Positions 50,850-60,417 of a stretch of 64,000 bases of DNA are shown here, in pieces (the first letter of the stretch is position 1; each line of letters begins with the position of its first letter). The notes below the pieces were generated by a model. It was given only the letters and a program-made list of their open reading frames with translations, ran no database searches and was not told where the DNA came from. Position numbers and translations under genes: made by a program. This DNA is from Nisaea acidiphila (GTDB taxonomy: Bacteria > Pseudomonadota > Alphaproteobacteria > Thalassobaculales > Thalassobaculaceae). The DNA lies in contig NZ_CP102480.1 of assembly GCF_024662015.1 (NCBI RefSeq), positions 1,522,501 through 1,586,500 on the forward strand, in the 5' to 3' direction.

Positions 50850-53800
50850 CTAGCTCACGTCGCGAAGCTCCACCGCGCCCGCCAAATCGACCGAAACCAG
50901 CTGGCTGACACCCCGTTCCGCCATGGTCACGCCGAACAGCCGGTCCATGCGCGCCATGGTCAGACGGTGGTGAGTGATGACCAGGAAACGGGTACCGGTC
51001 TGCTTGCTGATCTCCTGCAATAGGGTACAGAAACGGTCGACGTTGGTGTCGTCGAGCGGCGCATCGACCTCGTCGAGCACGCAGATCGGCGACGGGTTGG
51101 TGAGGAACGCGGCGAAGACCAGCGCCACCGCGGTCAGCGCCTGCTCGCCGCCGGAAAGCAGCGACATGACCTGCATCTTCTTGCCCGGCGGGCTCGCCAT
51201 GATCTCCAGCCCGGCATCCAGCGGATCGTCGTCCTCGACCATCTTCAGATGCGCCTGACCGCCGCCGAAGAGGCGGGTGAAGAGATCCTGGAAATGGGCG
51301 TTCACCTTCTCGAAGGAATCGAGCAGGCGCTGACGGCCCTCGCGGTTCAGGGTCTGGATCGCACCGCGCAGCCGGGCGATGGCCTGGATCAGGTCGTCCC
51401 GCTCGCTCTCCATGCCGGCGATTCGCTCCTCCAGCTCCGCCACTTCCTGCTCGGCGCGCAGGTTGACGGCGCCGATCCGCTCGCGCTCCTGGGTCAGCCG
51501 CTCCAACCGCCGGCTGACCTCCTCGGCCTCCGGCAGCGGGGCTTCGGGATCGATCCCGGCCTTCTCCAGGATTTCGCCGGGCTGGCATTCAAGGCGCTCA
51601 AGAATGCGTTCGCGCAGCGCGGCGGTTGCCTGGTTGATCTGCTCCAGCACGCCCTCCGCCCGGATGTGCGCCTCGCGCGCCTCGGCGAGTTCCCGGTCCG
51701 CCTGCCGCGCCGTCTCGTCCGCGCTGCGCTGCCGCGCCTCGGCCTCGGCCAGCACGTCGGCCGCCTCCTTGCGTTTCGTTTCCGAAGCCGCGATGGACGA
51801 AATCAATGACGTGCGCTGCGCCTCGATCTCCGCCGGACGGGCATCCAGCCGTTCGATCTCCGTCCGCTCGGCAACCTGCCGTTCGGTCAGTTCCTCCTTG
51901 CGGACCGCCGCCCGCTCGTTGCGGTCTGACCAGCTCCTGATTTCGCCCTCGATGGCGGACAGCCGGGTGCGCCGCGCCTCGGCCTCGCGCATCAGCCGGT
52001 CATGCGCGCTCCGCGCCTCGGCCAGCTCATTGCGCTTGTCCGCCAGTTCCTGGCGATAGCCCGCACTCTCGGCCCGCAGCGTCGCGACGTCGTCGAGTTC
52101 GACCTCCGCGGCCTCCGCCTGCGCGCGCTGACGTTCGGCCTCCTCGATCTCGCCTTCGTAGCGCACCTTCGTATCGTCGATGGCGGAGAGTTTCGATTCG
52201 ATCTCGGCGAGCAGGGCCGCGAGCTTGGAGCGCCGGGTCCGCGCCGTCTCACTCTCGGCGATCGCGGTGCGCATCGCCTCGCGGGCGGCTTTCTCGGCCT
52301 CGGCCGCCTCTCGCTGCGAGACGCGGGCGGCTTCCAGCTTTTCCGCCGCCGCGTCGCGATCCTTCTCGACCCCGGCGATCTCGCTCTTCAGCGCCCCGAG
52401 CCGGTTGCGCTGCTGCAGGCGGATTGCGGCACTGCTCGGCGCGCCCGGTGCGGTGACGAAACCGTCCCAACGGCAAAGCCCGCCGTCCCGGCTGACCAGC
52501 CGCTGGCCGTCCTTCAGCACCGGCTGCAGCTTGCGCGCGGTCTCGAAATCCTCGACCACGCCGGTCGCCGCCAGCCGCCGGGCGAGCGCCTGAGGCGCCT
52601 TGATGCGGTCCGCGAGCGGCTCGACGCTCTCCGGCAGCGACGCACCGGAAAGCGCGCCGGCGGACCCGCTCCAGTAGCGCTTCTGAACTGCCTCGCCTTC
52701 GACCAGGGGCGCCGTCAGGTCGTCCCCGAGCGCGGCTCCGAGCGCGGTCTCGTATCCGGGTTCGGCGGAGAGGGAATCGAGAATCGGCGACGCGCCCTCC
52801 TCCTCGCCGTCGCCGGCGAGGATCTGCTCCAGCGCGGAGGCCTCGGCGGTCAGGCGGGCAAGGCCGGATTCGACACCCTGCAGTGCCTCGCGAGCGGTGC
52901 TTTCCGCCTCGGACGCCGCGTTGCGCGACGTTTCGGCAGTCTCCGACGCCTCGCGGGCCGCTTCGAGCGCCGCCTCCGCGTCCGCGACCGCGCTTTCCGC
53001 CGCCTCGACCTCGCCCGGCCCCGCGGCCGAATCCTTCAGCCGCTGGCGGTCCTCCTCGAGTTTTTCGATTTGCCGGGTCAGCCGCTCGACCTGCTCGCGC
53101 GCCATCCGGGCCTGGCGCTGCAGGCTGGCCCGGCGCGCCTCCGTGGTGGCGATATGTTCGGTCATTTCCGAAAGCCGGGTTTCCAGTGCGTCGGCGGCGC
53201 GGTTGATCTCCGCCAGCGCCTCGCTCGCCTCCGTCTGCGCCTCGGCCTCGCCCTCGCGGGCGGCGGCGATCTCGGCATGCTCCGCCTGCAGGCGCTCCAG
53301 CGCCTCGGCGGCGTCGGTCGAAAGCGCCAGCTCCCGCTCAAGATCGTCGGCAATCTGCCGCAGCCGCAATTCCGCCTCGCTCTTGGCGGTCACGATCCGG
53401 CGTTCCTCGTTATCCAGCTCCGCCCGCGCCAGCGTCAGGCGCTGCAGCTCGGCGGCCGCCGCGGCCTCGGCCTCGCGCAGGGACGGCAGCGTCGCCGCGG
53501 TCTCGGTCTGCACCGTGCTCGCTTCCGCCGCCTTCTGAGTCGCCGCCGCGACCGCGTCGGAGGCCTCGGCCAGCACCTTCCCGGCGGCGGCACGTTCTTC
53601 CTTGGTCGCCTCCCAGCGCCGGTGCAGCAGGACCGATTCGGCGGACCGGATCTGTTCGGCGACGGTGCGGTAGCGCTGTGCCTGCTTGGCCTGCTGGCGC
53701 AGCCCATGGAGCTGGCCCTCGAGCGCCTTCAGCACGTCCTCCAGCCGCTCCAGATTGGTTTCCGCCGCCCGGAGCCGCAGTTCCGCCTCGCGCCGGCGGG

Positions 53801-54323
53801 TATAGAGGCCGCGGATATTGGCGGCCTCTTCCAGCAGGATCCGGCGTTCGGACGGTTTCGCGTTGATGATGGCGCCGATACGGCCCTGGCTGACGAGGCC
53901 GGCCGAGCGCGCGCCGGTACCCGCATCGGCGAAAAGCAGCTGCACGTCGCGGGCCCGGACCTCGCGGCCGTTCACCCGGTAGGCAGAGCCCTTGTTGCGC
54001 TCGATCCGGCGGCTGACCTCGAGTTCCGGCGAGTCATTGAGGGCGGCGGGTGCCTTGCGGTCCTCGTTGTTCACCGTCAGCGCGACCTCGGCGAGGTTGC
54101 GGGCCGGCCGCCCGGAGGTGCCGCCGAAGATGACGTCGTCCATCTCCCCGCCGCGCATCTGCTTGGCGGAGGTCTCTCCCATCACCCAACGGAGCGCTTC
54201 GACGAGGTTCGACTTGCCGCAGCCGTTCGGCCCGACAACCCCGGTCATACCCTCTTCGATCAGCAGCTCGGTCTGATCGACGAAGGACTTGAAGCCCGAA
54301 AGACGGAGTTTGGAGAGATGCAC
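50850..54323 (-). CDS. smc: Chromosome segregation protein SMC
   Basis: A 1157-residue SMC. The N-terminal head has 'FKSFVDQTELLIEEGMTGVV' and Walker A 'GPNGCGKSN'. Two long coiled coils flank a hinge at roughly 500-640 ('AEPGYETALGAALGDDLTAP'). The C-terminal head has signature 'LLSGGEQALTAVALVFAAF' and Walker B 'ICVLDEVDAPLDD'. It dimerises with ScpAB (not in this window) to organise replicated DNA near origins. The coiled-coil regions are very rich in Ala, Glu and Arg. Confidence 0.96.
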   Translation of the reverse strand: MHLSKLRLSGFKSFVDQTELLIEEGMTGVVGPNGCGKSNLVEALRWVMGETSAKQMRGGEMDDVIFGGTSGRPARNLAEVALTVNNEDRKAPAALNDSPELEVSRRIERNKGSAYRVNGREVRARDVQLLFADAGTGARSAGLVSQGRIGAIINAKPSERRILLEEAANIRGLYTRRREAELRLRAAETNLERLEDVLKALEGQLHGLRQQAKQAQRYRTVAEQIRSAESVLLHRRWEATKEERAAAGKVLAEASDAVAAATQKAAEASTVQTETAATLPSLREAEAAAAAELQRLTLARAELDNEERRIVTAKSEAELRLRQIADDLERELALSTDAAEALERLQAEHAEIAAAREGEAEAQTEASEALAEINRAADALETRLSEMTEHIATTEARRASLQRQARMAREQVERLTRQIEKLEEDRQRLKDSAAGPGEVEAAESAVADAEAALEAAREASETAETSRNAASEAESTAREALQGVESGLARLTAEASALEQILAGDGEEEGASPILDSLSAEPGYETALGAALGDDLTAPLVEGEAVQKRYWSGSAGALSGASLPESVEPLADRIKAPQALARRLAATGVVEDFETARKLQPVLKDGQRLVSRDGGLCRWDGFVTAPGAPSSAAIRLQQRNRLGALKSEIAGVEKDRDAAAEKLEAARVSQREAAEAEKAAREAMRTAIAESETARTRRSKLAALLAEIESKLSAIDDTKVRYEGEIEEAERQRAQAEAAEVELDDVATLRAESAGYRQELADKRNELAEARSAHDRLMREAEARRTRLSAIEGEIRSWSDRNERAAVRKEELTERQVAERTEIERLDARPAEIEAQRTSLISSIAASETKRKEAADVLAEAEARQRSADETARQADRELAEAREAHIRAEGVLEQINQATAALRERILERLECQPGEILEKAGIDPEAPLPEAEEVSRRLERLTQERERIGAVNLRAEQEVAELEERIAGMESERDDLIQAIARLRGAIQTLNREGRQRLLDSFEKVNAHFQDLFTRLFGGGQAHLKMVEDDDPLDAGLEIMASPPGKKMQVMSLLSGGEQALTAVALVFAAFLTNPSPICVLDEVDAPLDDTNVDRFCTLLQEISKQTGTRFLVITHHRLTMARMDRLFGVTMAERGVSQLVSVDLAGAVELRDVS

Positions 54324-54361
54324 CCGTTAGACGCTCCTCAATGCCGGTCCCTGAGCGCGCC

Positions 54362-54979
54362 TCAGAGCGCGTCCGAGATCGCCTCCTCGAAGGACTCGAA
54401 GGTGAACACACCGTCGAGCTTGCGTCCATTCATCATGAAGGAGGGGGTGGAGGTGATGCCGAGATCGCGGCTCGCCGTCAGGCGCTCGTTCAGGATGTAG
54501 TCGATCAGCGGCTCGTCGTTCATGCAGGCCTCGACCTGCGCCTCCGAGAGGCCCGCCAGCTTGCCGAGCTTGACCAGCGCGCCGTAGGGATCGTTCGCCC
54601 GCGACCAGGCTTCCTGCTTCTTCATCAGGATGTCGATCATCGCGAAATAGCGTTTGCCGTCGAGACAACGCGCCATGGCGGAGGCCCGGAGCGCCCACTG
54701 GTCGAGCGGGAAGTCCTTCATTTCCAGCCGGATCTTGCCGGTATCGATGAAGGCCTCCTTCAGCTGCGGCAGCACCTCGGTGTGGAAGCGCGCGCAATGC
54801 GGGCAGGTCATGGAGAAATATTCGGTGATCAGGATCTTCGCATCCGGATTGCCCAGCACGCGCGGCGCGCTCGCCTTTTCCAGATCCACGCCCTCGGCCA
54901 GCGCCGGCAGCGGCAGCATCCCGGCCACCGGTGCAATCAGGCCCAGACCCAACACAAGATTTAGTGTTCTACGGCGCAC
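54362..54979 (-). CDS. Periplasmic DsbA-family thiol-disulfide protein
   Basis: A 205-residue secreted protein. The signal peptide ends near PALA|EG. The active site is C59-P-H-C62 in 'YFSMTCPHCARFHTEVLP', and the cis-proline loop is 'GITSTPSFMMNGR'. The helical insertion resembles DsbA/DsbG-like 'thioredoxin_4' domains. It probably forms or isomerises disulfides in the periplasm. It lies 38 bases upstream of smc on the same strand, a linkage common in this group. Confidence 0.9.
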   Translation of the reverse strand: MRRRTLNLVLGLGLIAPVAGMLPLPALAEGVDLEKASAPRVLGNPDAKILITEYFSMTCPHCARFHTEVLPQLKEAFIDTGKIRLEMKDFPLDQWALRASAMARCLDGKRYFAMIDILMKKQEAWSRANDPYGALVKLGKLAGLSEAQVEACMNDEPLIDYILNERLTASRDLGITSTPSFMMNGRKLDGVFTFESFEEAISDAL

Positions 54980-55092
54980 TTATCGCCTCCTGTTACAAGA
55001 TGTTGAAATTCTAGTGCGGCTTTTTCCCGCCCGCAACCATCTGAAAACGCGGCTTGAGACCGCCAAGCCGGACACTCTGCTGAGCAATCATG

Positions 55093-55647
55093 TCAGGAAT
55101 TGGTCCGTTTTTTCACAGTATCGTCAGCGCGCTTCGCCTTGGAGCGGGCGGTGACGGCCTTGCCGAGATCCTCCAGCGCCTGTCGGAGATCGCTGCGCCC
55201 GACTCCAGCGACGCTCTCGTGGATCCGGCTTTCCTCCTGCGGCGCGAGCGCCCGCAGCTTCGGCCGGGTACTCTCCCGGCGCTTCGGCAGCGGGCCCTGT
55301 TTCAGCGCGATTCGCGCGATGGCGCCATAGCCGAAGACGGTGTTGATGCGCTCGATGATCTGCGGGATCTGGTGCTGGACCTCCAGCGCCGCCGCGCCCG
55401 CGACCCTCAGATACAGGGTACCGCCGCCGGTCGTGCCGCGGGGAAAGACCAGCTTTTCCGGCGCGGTATCAAGCGCAAGTACCTCGCCGACAATGGCGGG
55501 CCAGTCGCTGACGATGCGCGATTCGGTGAAGCCGCGCTGCCGCATCGCCTTGTCGCCGAGCCCCGGCGCGGCGGCGGCGACCCGTGTCAGGCCGCCGTAA
55601 TGCCGCTTTCCGCGCGCTGTCTGCTGGTTTGTGCCGTCGTCAGCCAT
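55093..55647 (-). CDS. dciA: DciA-family (DUF721) protein
   Basis: A 184-residue protein with the DUF721/DciA pattern: 'RQRGFTESRIVSDWPAIVGE', 'GTLYLRVAGAAALEVQHQIP' and 'IIERINTVFGYGAIARIALK'. The C terminus is basic and low-complexity. DciA proteins load or activate the replicative helicase DnaB in bacteria that lack DnaC. It is divergent from mutY. Confidence 0.85.
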   Translation of the reverse strand: MADDGTNQQTARGKRHYGGLTRVAAAAPGLGDKAMRQRGFTESRIVSDWPAIVGEVLALDTAPEKLVFPRGTTGGGTLYLRVAGAAALEVQHQIPQIIERINTVFGYGAIARIALKQGPLPKRRESTRPKLRALAPQEESRIHESVAGVGRSDLRQALEDLGKAVTARSKAKRADDTVKKRTNS

Positions 55648-55712
55648 TGCCGCCCACTCCTCCTGCCCTAATGTAAGGGCTCCGGCCCGAGACCCAATGG
55701 AAATTCGCCGAA

Positions 55713-56765
55713 GTGCCCGCGCCCGCGTCCCTGCCCGCCCTGCTGCTCGACTGGTACGACCGCCATCACCGCCGCCTGCCCTGGCGCGCGCCGCCCGGCG
55801 GCCGCGCCGAGCCCTACCATGTGTGGCTGAGCGAAATCATGCTGCAGCAGACCACGGTCGCTGCCGTCGGGCCTTATTTCACCCGCTTCCTCGACCGCTG
55901 GCCAAACGTCACCGCGCTCGCGGATGCGCCGATCGAGGACGTGCTCGCCGAATGGGCCGGGCTCGGTTACTACGCCCGCGCCCGCAACCTGCACAAGTGC
56001 GCCACCGTAGTCCGCGACGATTACGCGGGGCGCTTCCCCGAGACGGAGGAGGGCCTGCTCGCCCTGCCGGGAATCGGGCCCTATACCGCCGCCGCCATCG
56101 CCGCCATCGCCTTCGACATTCCCGCGACCCCGGTCGACGGCAATTTCGAGCGGGTGATGGCGCGGATGCACGCGGTCGAGACCCCGCTGCCCGACGCCAA
56201 GCCGGAACTGAAGCAGCTCGCCGCCGCGCTCACGCCCGAGCATCGCCCCGGCGACTATGCCCAGGCGGTGATGGATCTCGGCGCCACGATCTGCACCCCG
56301 CGCAAGCCGAAATGCCTGACCTGCCCCTGGAGCGCGCCCTGCGCAGGCCGGATCGCGGGGATCGCGGAGGAGTTGCCGAAAAAGAAAAAGAAGGCGCCGA
56401 AACCGACCCGCAAGGGCGTCGCCTTCTGGATCGCCAACGGCCGCGGCGAGGTGCTGCTCCGGCGGCGCCCGCCGATCGGGCTCCTCGGCGGCATGGTCGA
56501 GATCCCGTCAAGCGCGTGGCGAAAAGAGGAGCAGCCGCTCAACCGCGCGCTCGCAGAGGCGCCGGTCCGTACCGAATGGACGAAACTGCCCGGCATGATC
56601 CGCCACACCTTCACGCATTTCCATCTCGAGCTCGAAGTCTATCGCGGGAGAGCGACCGGTTCGAAGCCGGTGGACTGTTTCTGGCATCCGGTGGAGAAGA
56701 TCGGGGAAGCGGGCCTGCCATCGGTGATGGCGAAGATCGCGAAGCACGCTCTCCGCCACACCTGA
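55713..56765 (+). CDS. mutY: Adenine DNA glycosylase MutY
   Basis: A 350-residue glycosylase. The catalytic glutamate is in 'VWLSEIMLQQTTV', the helix-hairpin-helix is 'LPGIGPYTAAAIAAIA', the catalytic aspartate is in 'PVDGNFERVMAR', and the 4Fe-4S ligands are C-x6-C-x2-C-x5-C in 'CTPRKPKCLTCPWSAPC'. A C-terminal NUDIX-like domain (from about 230) recognises 8-oxoG. It removes adenine mispaired with 8-oxoguanine. The start codon is GTG at 55713. Confidence 0.95.
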   Translation: MPAPASLPALLLDWYDRHHRRLPWRAPPGGRAEPYHVWLSEIMLQQTTVAAVGPYFTRFLDRWPNVTALADAPIEDVLAEWAGLGYYARARNLHKCATVVRDDYAGRFPETEEGLLALPGIGPYTAAAIAAIAFDIPATPVDGNFERVMARMHAVETPLPDAKPELKQLAAALTPEHRPGDYAQAVMDLGATICTPRKPKCLTCPWSAPCAGRIAGIAEELPKKKKKAPKPTRKGVAFWIANGRGEVLLRRRPPIGLLGGMVEIPSSAWRKEEQPLNRALAEAPVRTEWTKLPGMIRHTFTHFHLELEVYRGRATGSKPVDCFWHPVEKIGEAGLPSVMAKIAKHALRHT

Positions 56766-56777
56766 TCCATCCCGGAC

Positions 56778-58364
56778 TCAATGACGGAAGTGGCGCATCC
56801 CCGTCATGACCATGGCGAGGCCCTTCTCGTCGGCCGCCGCGATCACCTCGTCGTCACGCATGGAGCCGCCCGGCTGGATCACTGCGGTGGCACCGGCTTC
56901 GGCGGCCGAGAGCAGGCCGTCGGCGAAGGGGAAGAAGGCGTCGGAGGCGACGACCGAACCGATCGTGCCCGGCTGGCTGGCACCGGCGGCCTCCGCCATG
57001 TCGCGGGACTTGGAGGCGGCGATGCGGGCGCTGTCGACCCGGCTCATCTGGCCGGCGCCGATGCCGACGGTGGCGCCGTCTTTCACATAGATGATCGCGT
57101 TCGACTTCACGTGCTTGCAGACCCGGAAGGCCATCAGCATGTCGGCGAGCTCGCGTTCGGTCGGCTGGCGCTTGGTGACGACCTTGAGGTCGGCGGCCGT
57201 GACGCGGCCGTTGTCCTTGTCCTGCACCAGATAACCGCCGGCGACGTTACGCACGGTGCGGGCGGCGGCGGACGGGTCCGGCATGCCGTGGGTCAGCAGC
57301 AGGCGGAGATTCTTCTTCGCGGCGAGTACCTTCAGCGCGTCCTCGTCGGCCTCCGGCGCGATGATCACCTCGGTGAAGATCTTCGAGATCTCCTCCGCCG
57401 TCGCGCCGTCGAGCTTGCGGTTGGCGGCGATGATGCCGCCGAAGGCGCTGACCGTGTCGCAGGCGAAGGCGCGCTTGTAGGCGGTCGCCAGATCGTCCGC
57501 CACGGCGACGCCGCAGGGATTGGCGTGCTTGATGATGGCGATGGCCGGCTTCTCGTCGAACTCGGCGACCAGCTCGAAGGCGGCGTCGGTGTCGTTCAGG
57601 TTGTTGAAGCTGAGCTCCTTGCCCTGGATCTGCTCGGCATTGCCGACGCCGGGGCGCGGATCGCCGCTGCTGTAGTAAGCGGCGGACTGATGCGGGTTCT
57701 CGCCGTAGCGCATGATCTGCGGCTTGGCGCCGGAGAAAGTGATGCGGCGCGGATAGGTGTCGCCGATCTCGGCCGCAAGCCAGGTCGAGATGGCGCTGTC
57801 ATAGGCCGAGGTCCGCGCATAGGCCACCGCGGCCAGCTTGCGGCGGAGCGCGTAGCTCGTCGCGCCCTTGTTGGCGTCGAGCTCGGCGATCAGTTCAGCA
57901 TAGTCCTCCGGGTCGACCACGGTCGCGACATGGCCGTGGTTCTTGGAGGCGGCGCGGATCATCGCCGGGCCGCCGATATCGATATTCTCGACGCAATCGT
58001 CATAGCCGGCCCCGGAGGCGAGCGTGCTCTCGAACGGGTAGAGGTTCACCACCAAGAGATCGATCGAGGCGATCGCATGCTTTTCCATCGCCGCCACATG
58101 CTCCGGATTGTCGCGCAGCGCCAGCAAACCGCCATGAATCGCCGGGTGCAGGGTCTTCACGCGGCCGTCCATGATCTCGGGGAAGCCGGTATGGTCCGCG
58201 ACCTCCTTCACCGGCACGCCGGCTTCGGAAAGCGCCTTCGCGGTACCGCCGGTCGAGAGGATCTCGACGCCGTGCGCGGCGAGCGCCTTGCCGAGCTCGA
58301 CGAGCCCGGTCTTGTCGGAAACGGAGATGAGGGCGCGGGAAACGCGGACGAGATCGGCAGCCAT
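56778..58364 (-). CDS. purH: Bifunctional AICAR formyltransferase / IMP cyclohydrolase
   Basis: A 528-residue enzyme for the last two steps of IMP synthesis. The N-terminal cyclohydrolase has '[20 protein letters not shown]' and '[19 protein letters not shown]'. The C-terminal formyltransferase has '[17 protein letters not shown]' and '[18 protein letters not shown]', and ends with '[20 protein letters not shown]'. Full length, no anomalies. It converges on mutY with a 12-base gap. Confidence 0.97.
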   Translation of the reverse strand: MAADLVRVSRALISVSDKTGLVELGKALAAHGVEILSTGGTAKALSEAGVPVKEVADHTGFPEIMDGRVKTLHPAIHGGLLALRDNPEHVAAMEKHAIASIDLLVVNLYPFESTLASGAGYDDCVENIDIGGPAMIRAASKNHGHVATVVDPEDYAELIAELDANKGATSYALRRKLAAVAYARTSAYDSAISTWLAAEIGDTYPRRITFSGAKPQIMRYGENPHQSAAYYSSGDPRPGVGNAEQIQGKELSFNNLNDTDAAFELVAEFDEKPAIAIIKHANPCGVAVADDLATAYKRAFACDTVSAFGGIIAANRKLDGATAEEISKIFTEVIIAPEADEDALKVLAAKKNLRLLLTHGMPDPSAAARTVRNVAGGYLVQDKDNGRVTAADLKVVTKRQPTERELADMLMAFRVCKHVKSNAIIYVKDGATVGIGAGQMSRVDSARIAASKSRDMAEAAGASQPGTIGSVVASDAFFPFADGLLSAAEAGATAVIQPGGSMRDDEVIAAADEKGLAMVMTGMRHFRH

Positions 58365-58450
58365 CGGTCAGGACCCGTTCTGAAAATGGAGTTGCGGAAG
58401 TCGGGCCTGCTTATGCGCGGGAAGCGGCTCCGGGTCAACCGGGCCGCGCT

Positions 58451-59371
58451 TTATGCCGCAGCTTTCGCCGCCTGCTTCTTCAGCCGGGATTCGCGCACCG
58501 CGATATAGGTCGTGGAGACGAAGATCATCGCCCCGCCGATCCAGGTGTAGATATCCGGCAGCTCCTCGAAGATCACGAAGCCGATGAAGGCGGCCCAGAT
58601 CAGCTTGCTGAAATCGACCGGCAGCACGACCGAGGCATCGGCCAGTTTAAGCGACTGGTTCATCGCCGTCTGGGCGACGGTGCCGAGCAGCGCGATCAGG
58701 CAGAGCCAGCCCGCTTCCTCCGGCGTCGGCCAGCGCCAGAAGAAGGCGGCGGCGGCGAGCGTGAAGGGCGAGAGGAAGATCGAGGCATAGACGGTGATGG
58801 TAACGCTGGATTCCGTCCGGGTCAGGAACTTGATAATGATGAGCGCGAAGGACCAAACCACGGTCGCGGCGAGGATGAGCAGCGGCCCGAGCCCGACATC
58901 CACCATCCCCGGCCGGATGATCACCAGCGTTCCGGCGAAGCCGATCAGGATGGCGATCCAGCGCCGGAGCCGCACCACCTCGCCGAGGAAGAGCATCGCC
59001 AGCAGCGTGGCGAAGAGCGGCGCGGTGAAACCGAGCGCCGTCGCCTCGGCCAGCGGGGTGACCGAAAGGCCGTAGAAGAACATCAGCATCGCCGCCGAGT
59101 TCACCGCGCCGCGCAGGAACAGCAGTTTCAGATTGTTGGTGTGGAGCGGGCGGAAACGCTGGCGGATCAGCAGCGGCGCCAGGACGAAAAGCCCGAGGAA
59201 GCTGCGGAAGAAGGCGATCTCGAAGGGATGCAGCCCCTCGTTCTTGCCGAGATCGCGGATAATGGCGTGCATGCAGACGAACATGGCCGCGGCAACGGCC
59301 ATGAGCAGGACGCCGCGGACCGGGGCCGGCAGACGGGCGGAATAGAGCTTCAGCGAATGTAAATAGGACAC
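58451..59371 (-). CDS. DMT-superfamily (EamA) transporter
   Basis: A 306-residue membrane protein with about ten helices in two EamA repeats ('GLSVTPLAEATALGFTAPLF' and 'AFIGFVIFEELPDIYTWIGG'). It resembles the 2785-3720 protein in layout ('GFAGTLVIIRPGM' here, 'GFGGALIIIRPGG' there), so the two are paralogues. The substrate is unknown. It is an isolated gene after purH. Confidence 0.88.
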   Translation of the reverse strand: MSYLHSLKLYSARLPAPVRGVLLMAVAAAMFVCMHAIIRDLGKNEGLHPFEIAFFRSFLGLFVLAPLLIRQRFRPLHTNNLKLLFLRGAVNSAAMLMFFYGLSVTPLAEATALGFTAPLFATLLAMLFLGEVVRLRRWIAILIGFAGTLVIIRPGMVDVGLGPLLILAATVVWSFALIIIKFLTRTESSVTITVYASIFLSPFTLAAAAFFWRWPTPEEAGWLCLIALLGTVAQTAMNQSLKLADASVVLPVDFSKLIWAAFIGFVIFEELPDIYTWIGGAMIFVSTTYIAVRESRLKKQAAKAAA

Positions 59372-59454
59372 AATGGCAGGGTATGAGCTGCCATCATTTC
59401 GAACAAGCGAAGAGCCGGCATATCAATGGTGCCGGAAGGCCGTGAATCGATGCT

Positions 59455-60345
59455 CTAGAAGCTCGCCCAGTCCGGCTTCACCGGCAGCACCGTTGCCCCG
59501 CCGGCGCTGAGTACTGCGTGTTCCAGATCCTCCAGCGCGTTGAGCCTCAGCATGGCCAGCGCCATGCCGCCGGCGCCGGAGCGGATCTCGCCGACCTCGC
59601 GCTCGTCGCGCAGGATCGGGGTGCCGGGCGCGGGCATCTCGCCGTCGAGGATCTTCACCGGCATCAGGCGGCGCTTCACCAGGCCGCGATACTTGGTCCG
59701 CGCGGTCAGTTCCTGGCCCATGTAGCAGCCCTTCTGCCAGTCGACCCCGTGCAGTTCGTCGAAGCCGGCCTCCAGCAGGACGGTCTTCTCGACCTGCATG
59801 TCGCGGGTGCCGTCCGGCACGCCGAGACGGATGCGCGTGCAGTCGTAATCCTGGAGGCTGCCTTCGGAGAGGCCGTTATCCGCGATGAAAGCGTCGCGCT
59901 TCTCCTTCCTGACGATGGCCCGCGCGCCGAGCCCGGCATGGCGCGGATCGACGAAGACCGTGCCGCCCTCGACCTCCTTCGCCGCGCCCGCCTCGCCGGC
60001 AAACCCGAGCGCATCCGCCGCATCGTCGCCGGTCACCGCGAGCACGGCATAACGGTCTCCCGCATCCTCGATCTCGACCTTGGAGCGCAGCTTGTAGAGC
60101 CGGAGGCGCTTCTGGAAATCGGCGAGCCGCTCCGCCTCGCAGTCGAGCAGCAGCGCGCCCGCGACCTCGGCGATGAAGAAATCGAAGAGATATTTGCCCT
60201 GCGCCGTCAGGAAGGCGGCATGGATCGCCCGCTCCGGCGTCACCTTCTCGACGTCGTTGGAGACCAGCCCCTGCAGGAACTTGCGCGCATCCGGTCCGGA
60301 GACGGAGAGAACGGCGCGGCTCTTAAGGTCGATACAGGCGGGCAT
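59455..60345 (-). CDS. ygfZ: YgfZ/GcvT-family folate-binding protein
   Basis: A 296-residue protein. The signature 'WQKGCYMGQELTARTKYRG' contains the KGCYxGQE motif with its reactive cysteine. 'LSVSGPDARKFLQGLVSNDV' at the N terminus is also diagnostic. YgfZ proteins bind tetrahydrofolate and help keep some iron-sulfur enzymes active. It is upstream, on the same strand, of the second peptide importer's ATPase gene direction but separated by its own stop. Confidence 0.92.
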   Translation of the reverse strand: MPACIDLKSRAVLSVSGPDARKFLQGLVSNDVEKVTPERAIHAAFLTAQGKYLFDFFIAEVAGALLLDCEAERLADFQKRLRLYKLRSKVEIEDAGDRYAVLAVTGDDAADALGFAGEAGAAKEVEGGTVFVDPRHAGLGARAIVRKEKRDAFIADNGLSEGSLQDYDCTRIRLGVPDGTRDMQVEKTVLLEAGFDELHGVDWQKGCYMGQELTARTKYRGLVKRRLMPVKILDGEMPAPGTPILRDEREVGEIRSGAGGMALAMLRLNALEDLEHAVLSAGGATVLPVKPDWASF

Positions 60346-60417
60346 GGTGTCGATCCATTACGCGTTACGGCAGTGATGCAGAGGTGAGCCGAGGCGCGCC
60401 CTCTGTCAAGCGCCGCC

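Noticed and set aside
52002-54500. 832-codon open frame on the plus strand
   Set aside because: Antisense to the smc coiled-coil region; the Gly/Arg/Leu-rich product mirrors Ala/Glu-rich codons.
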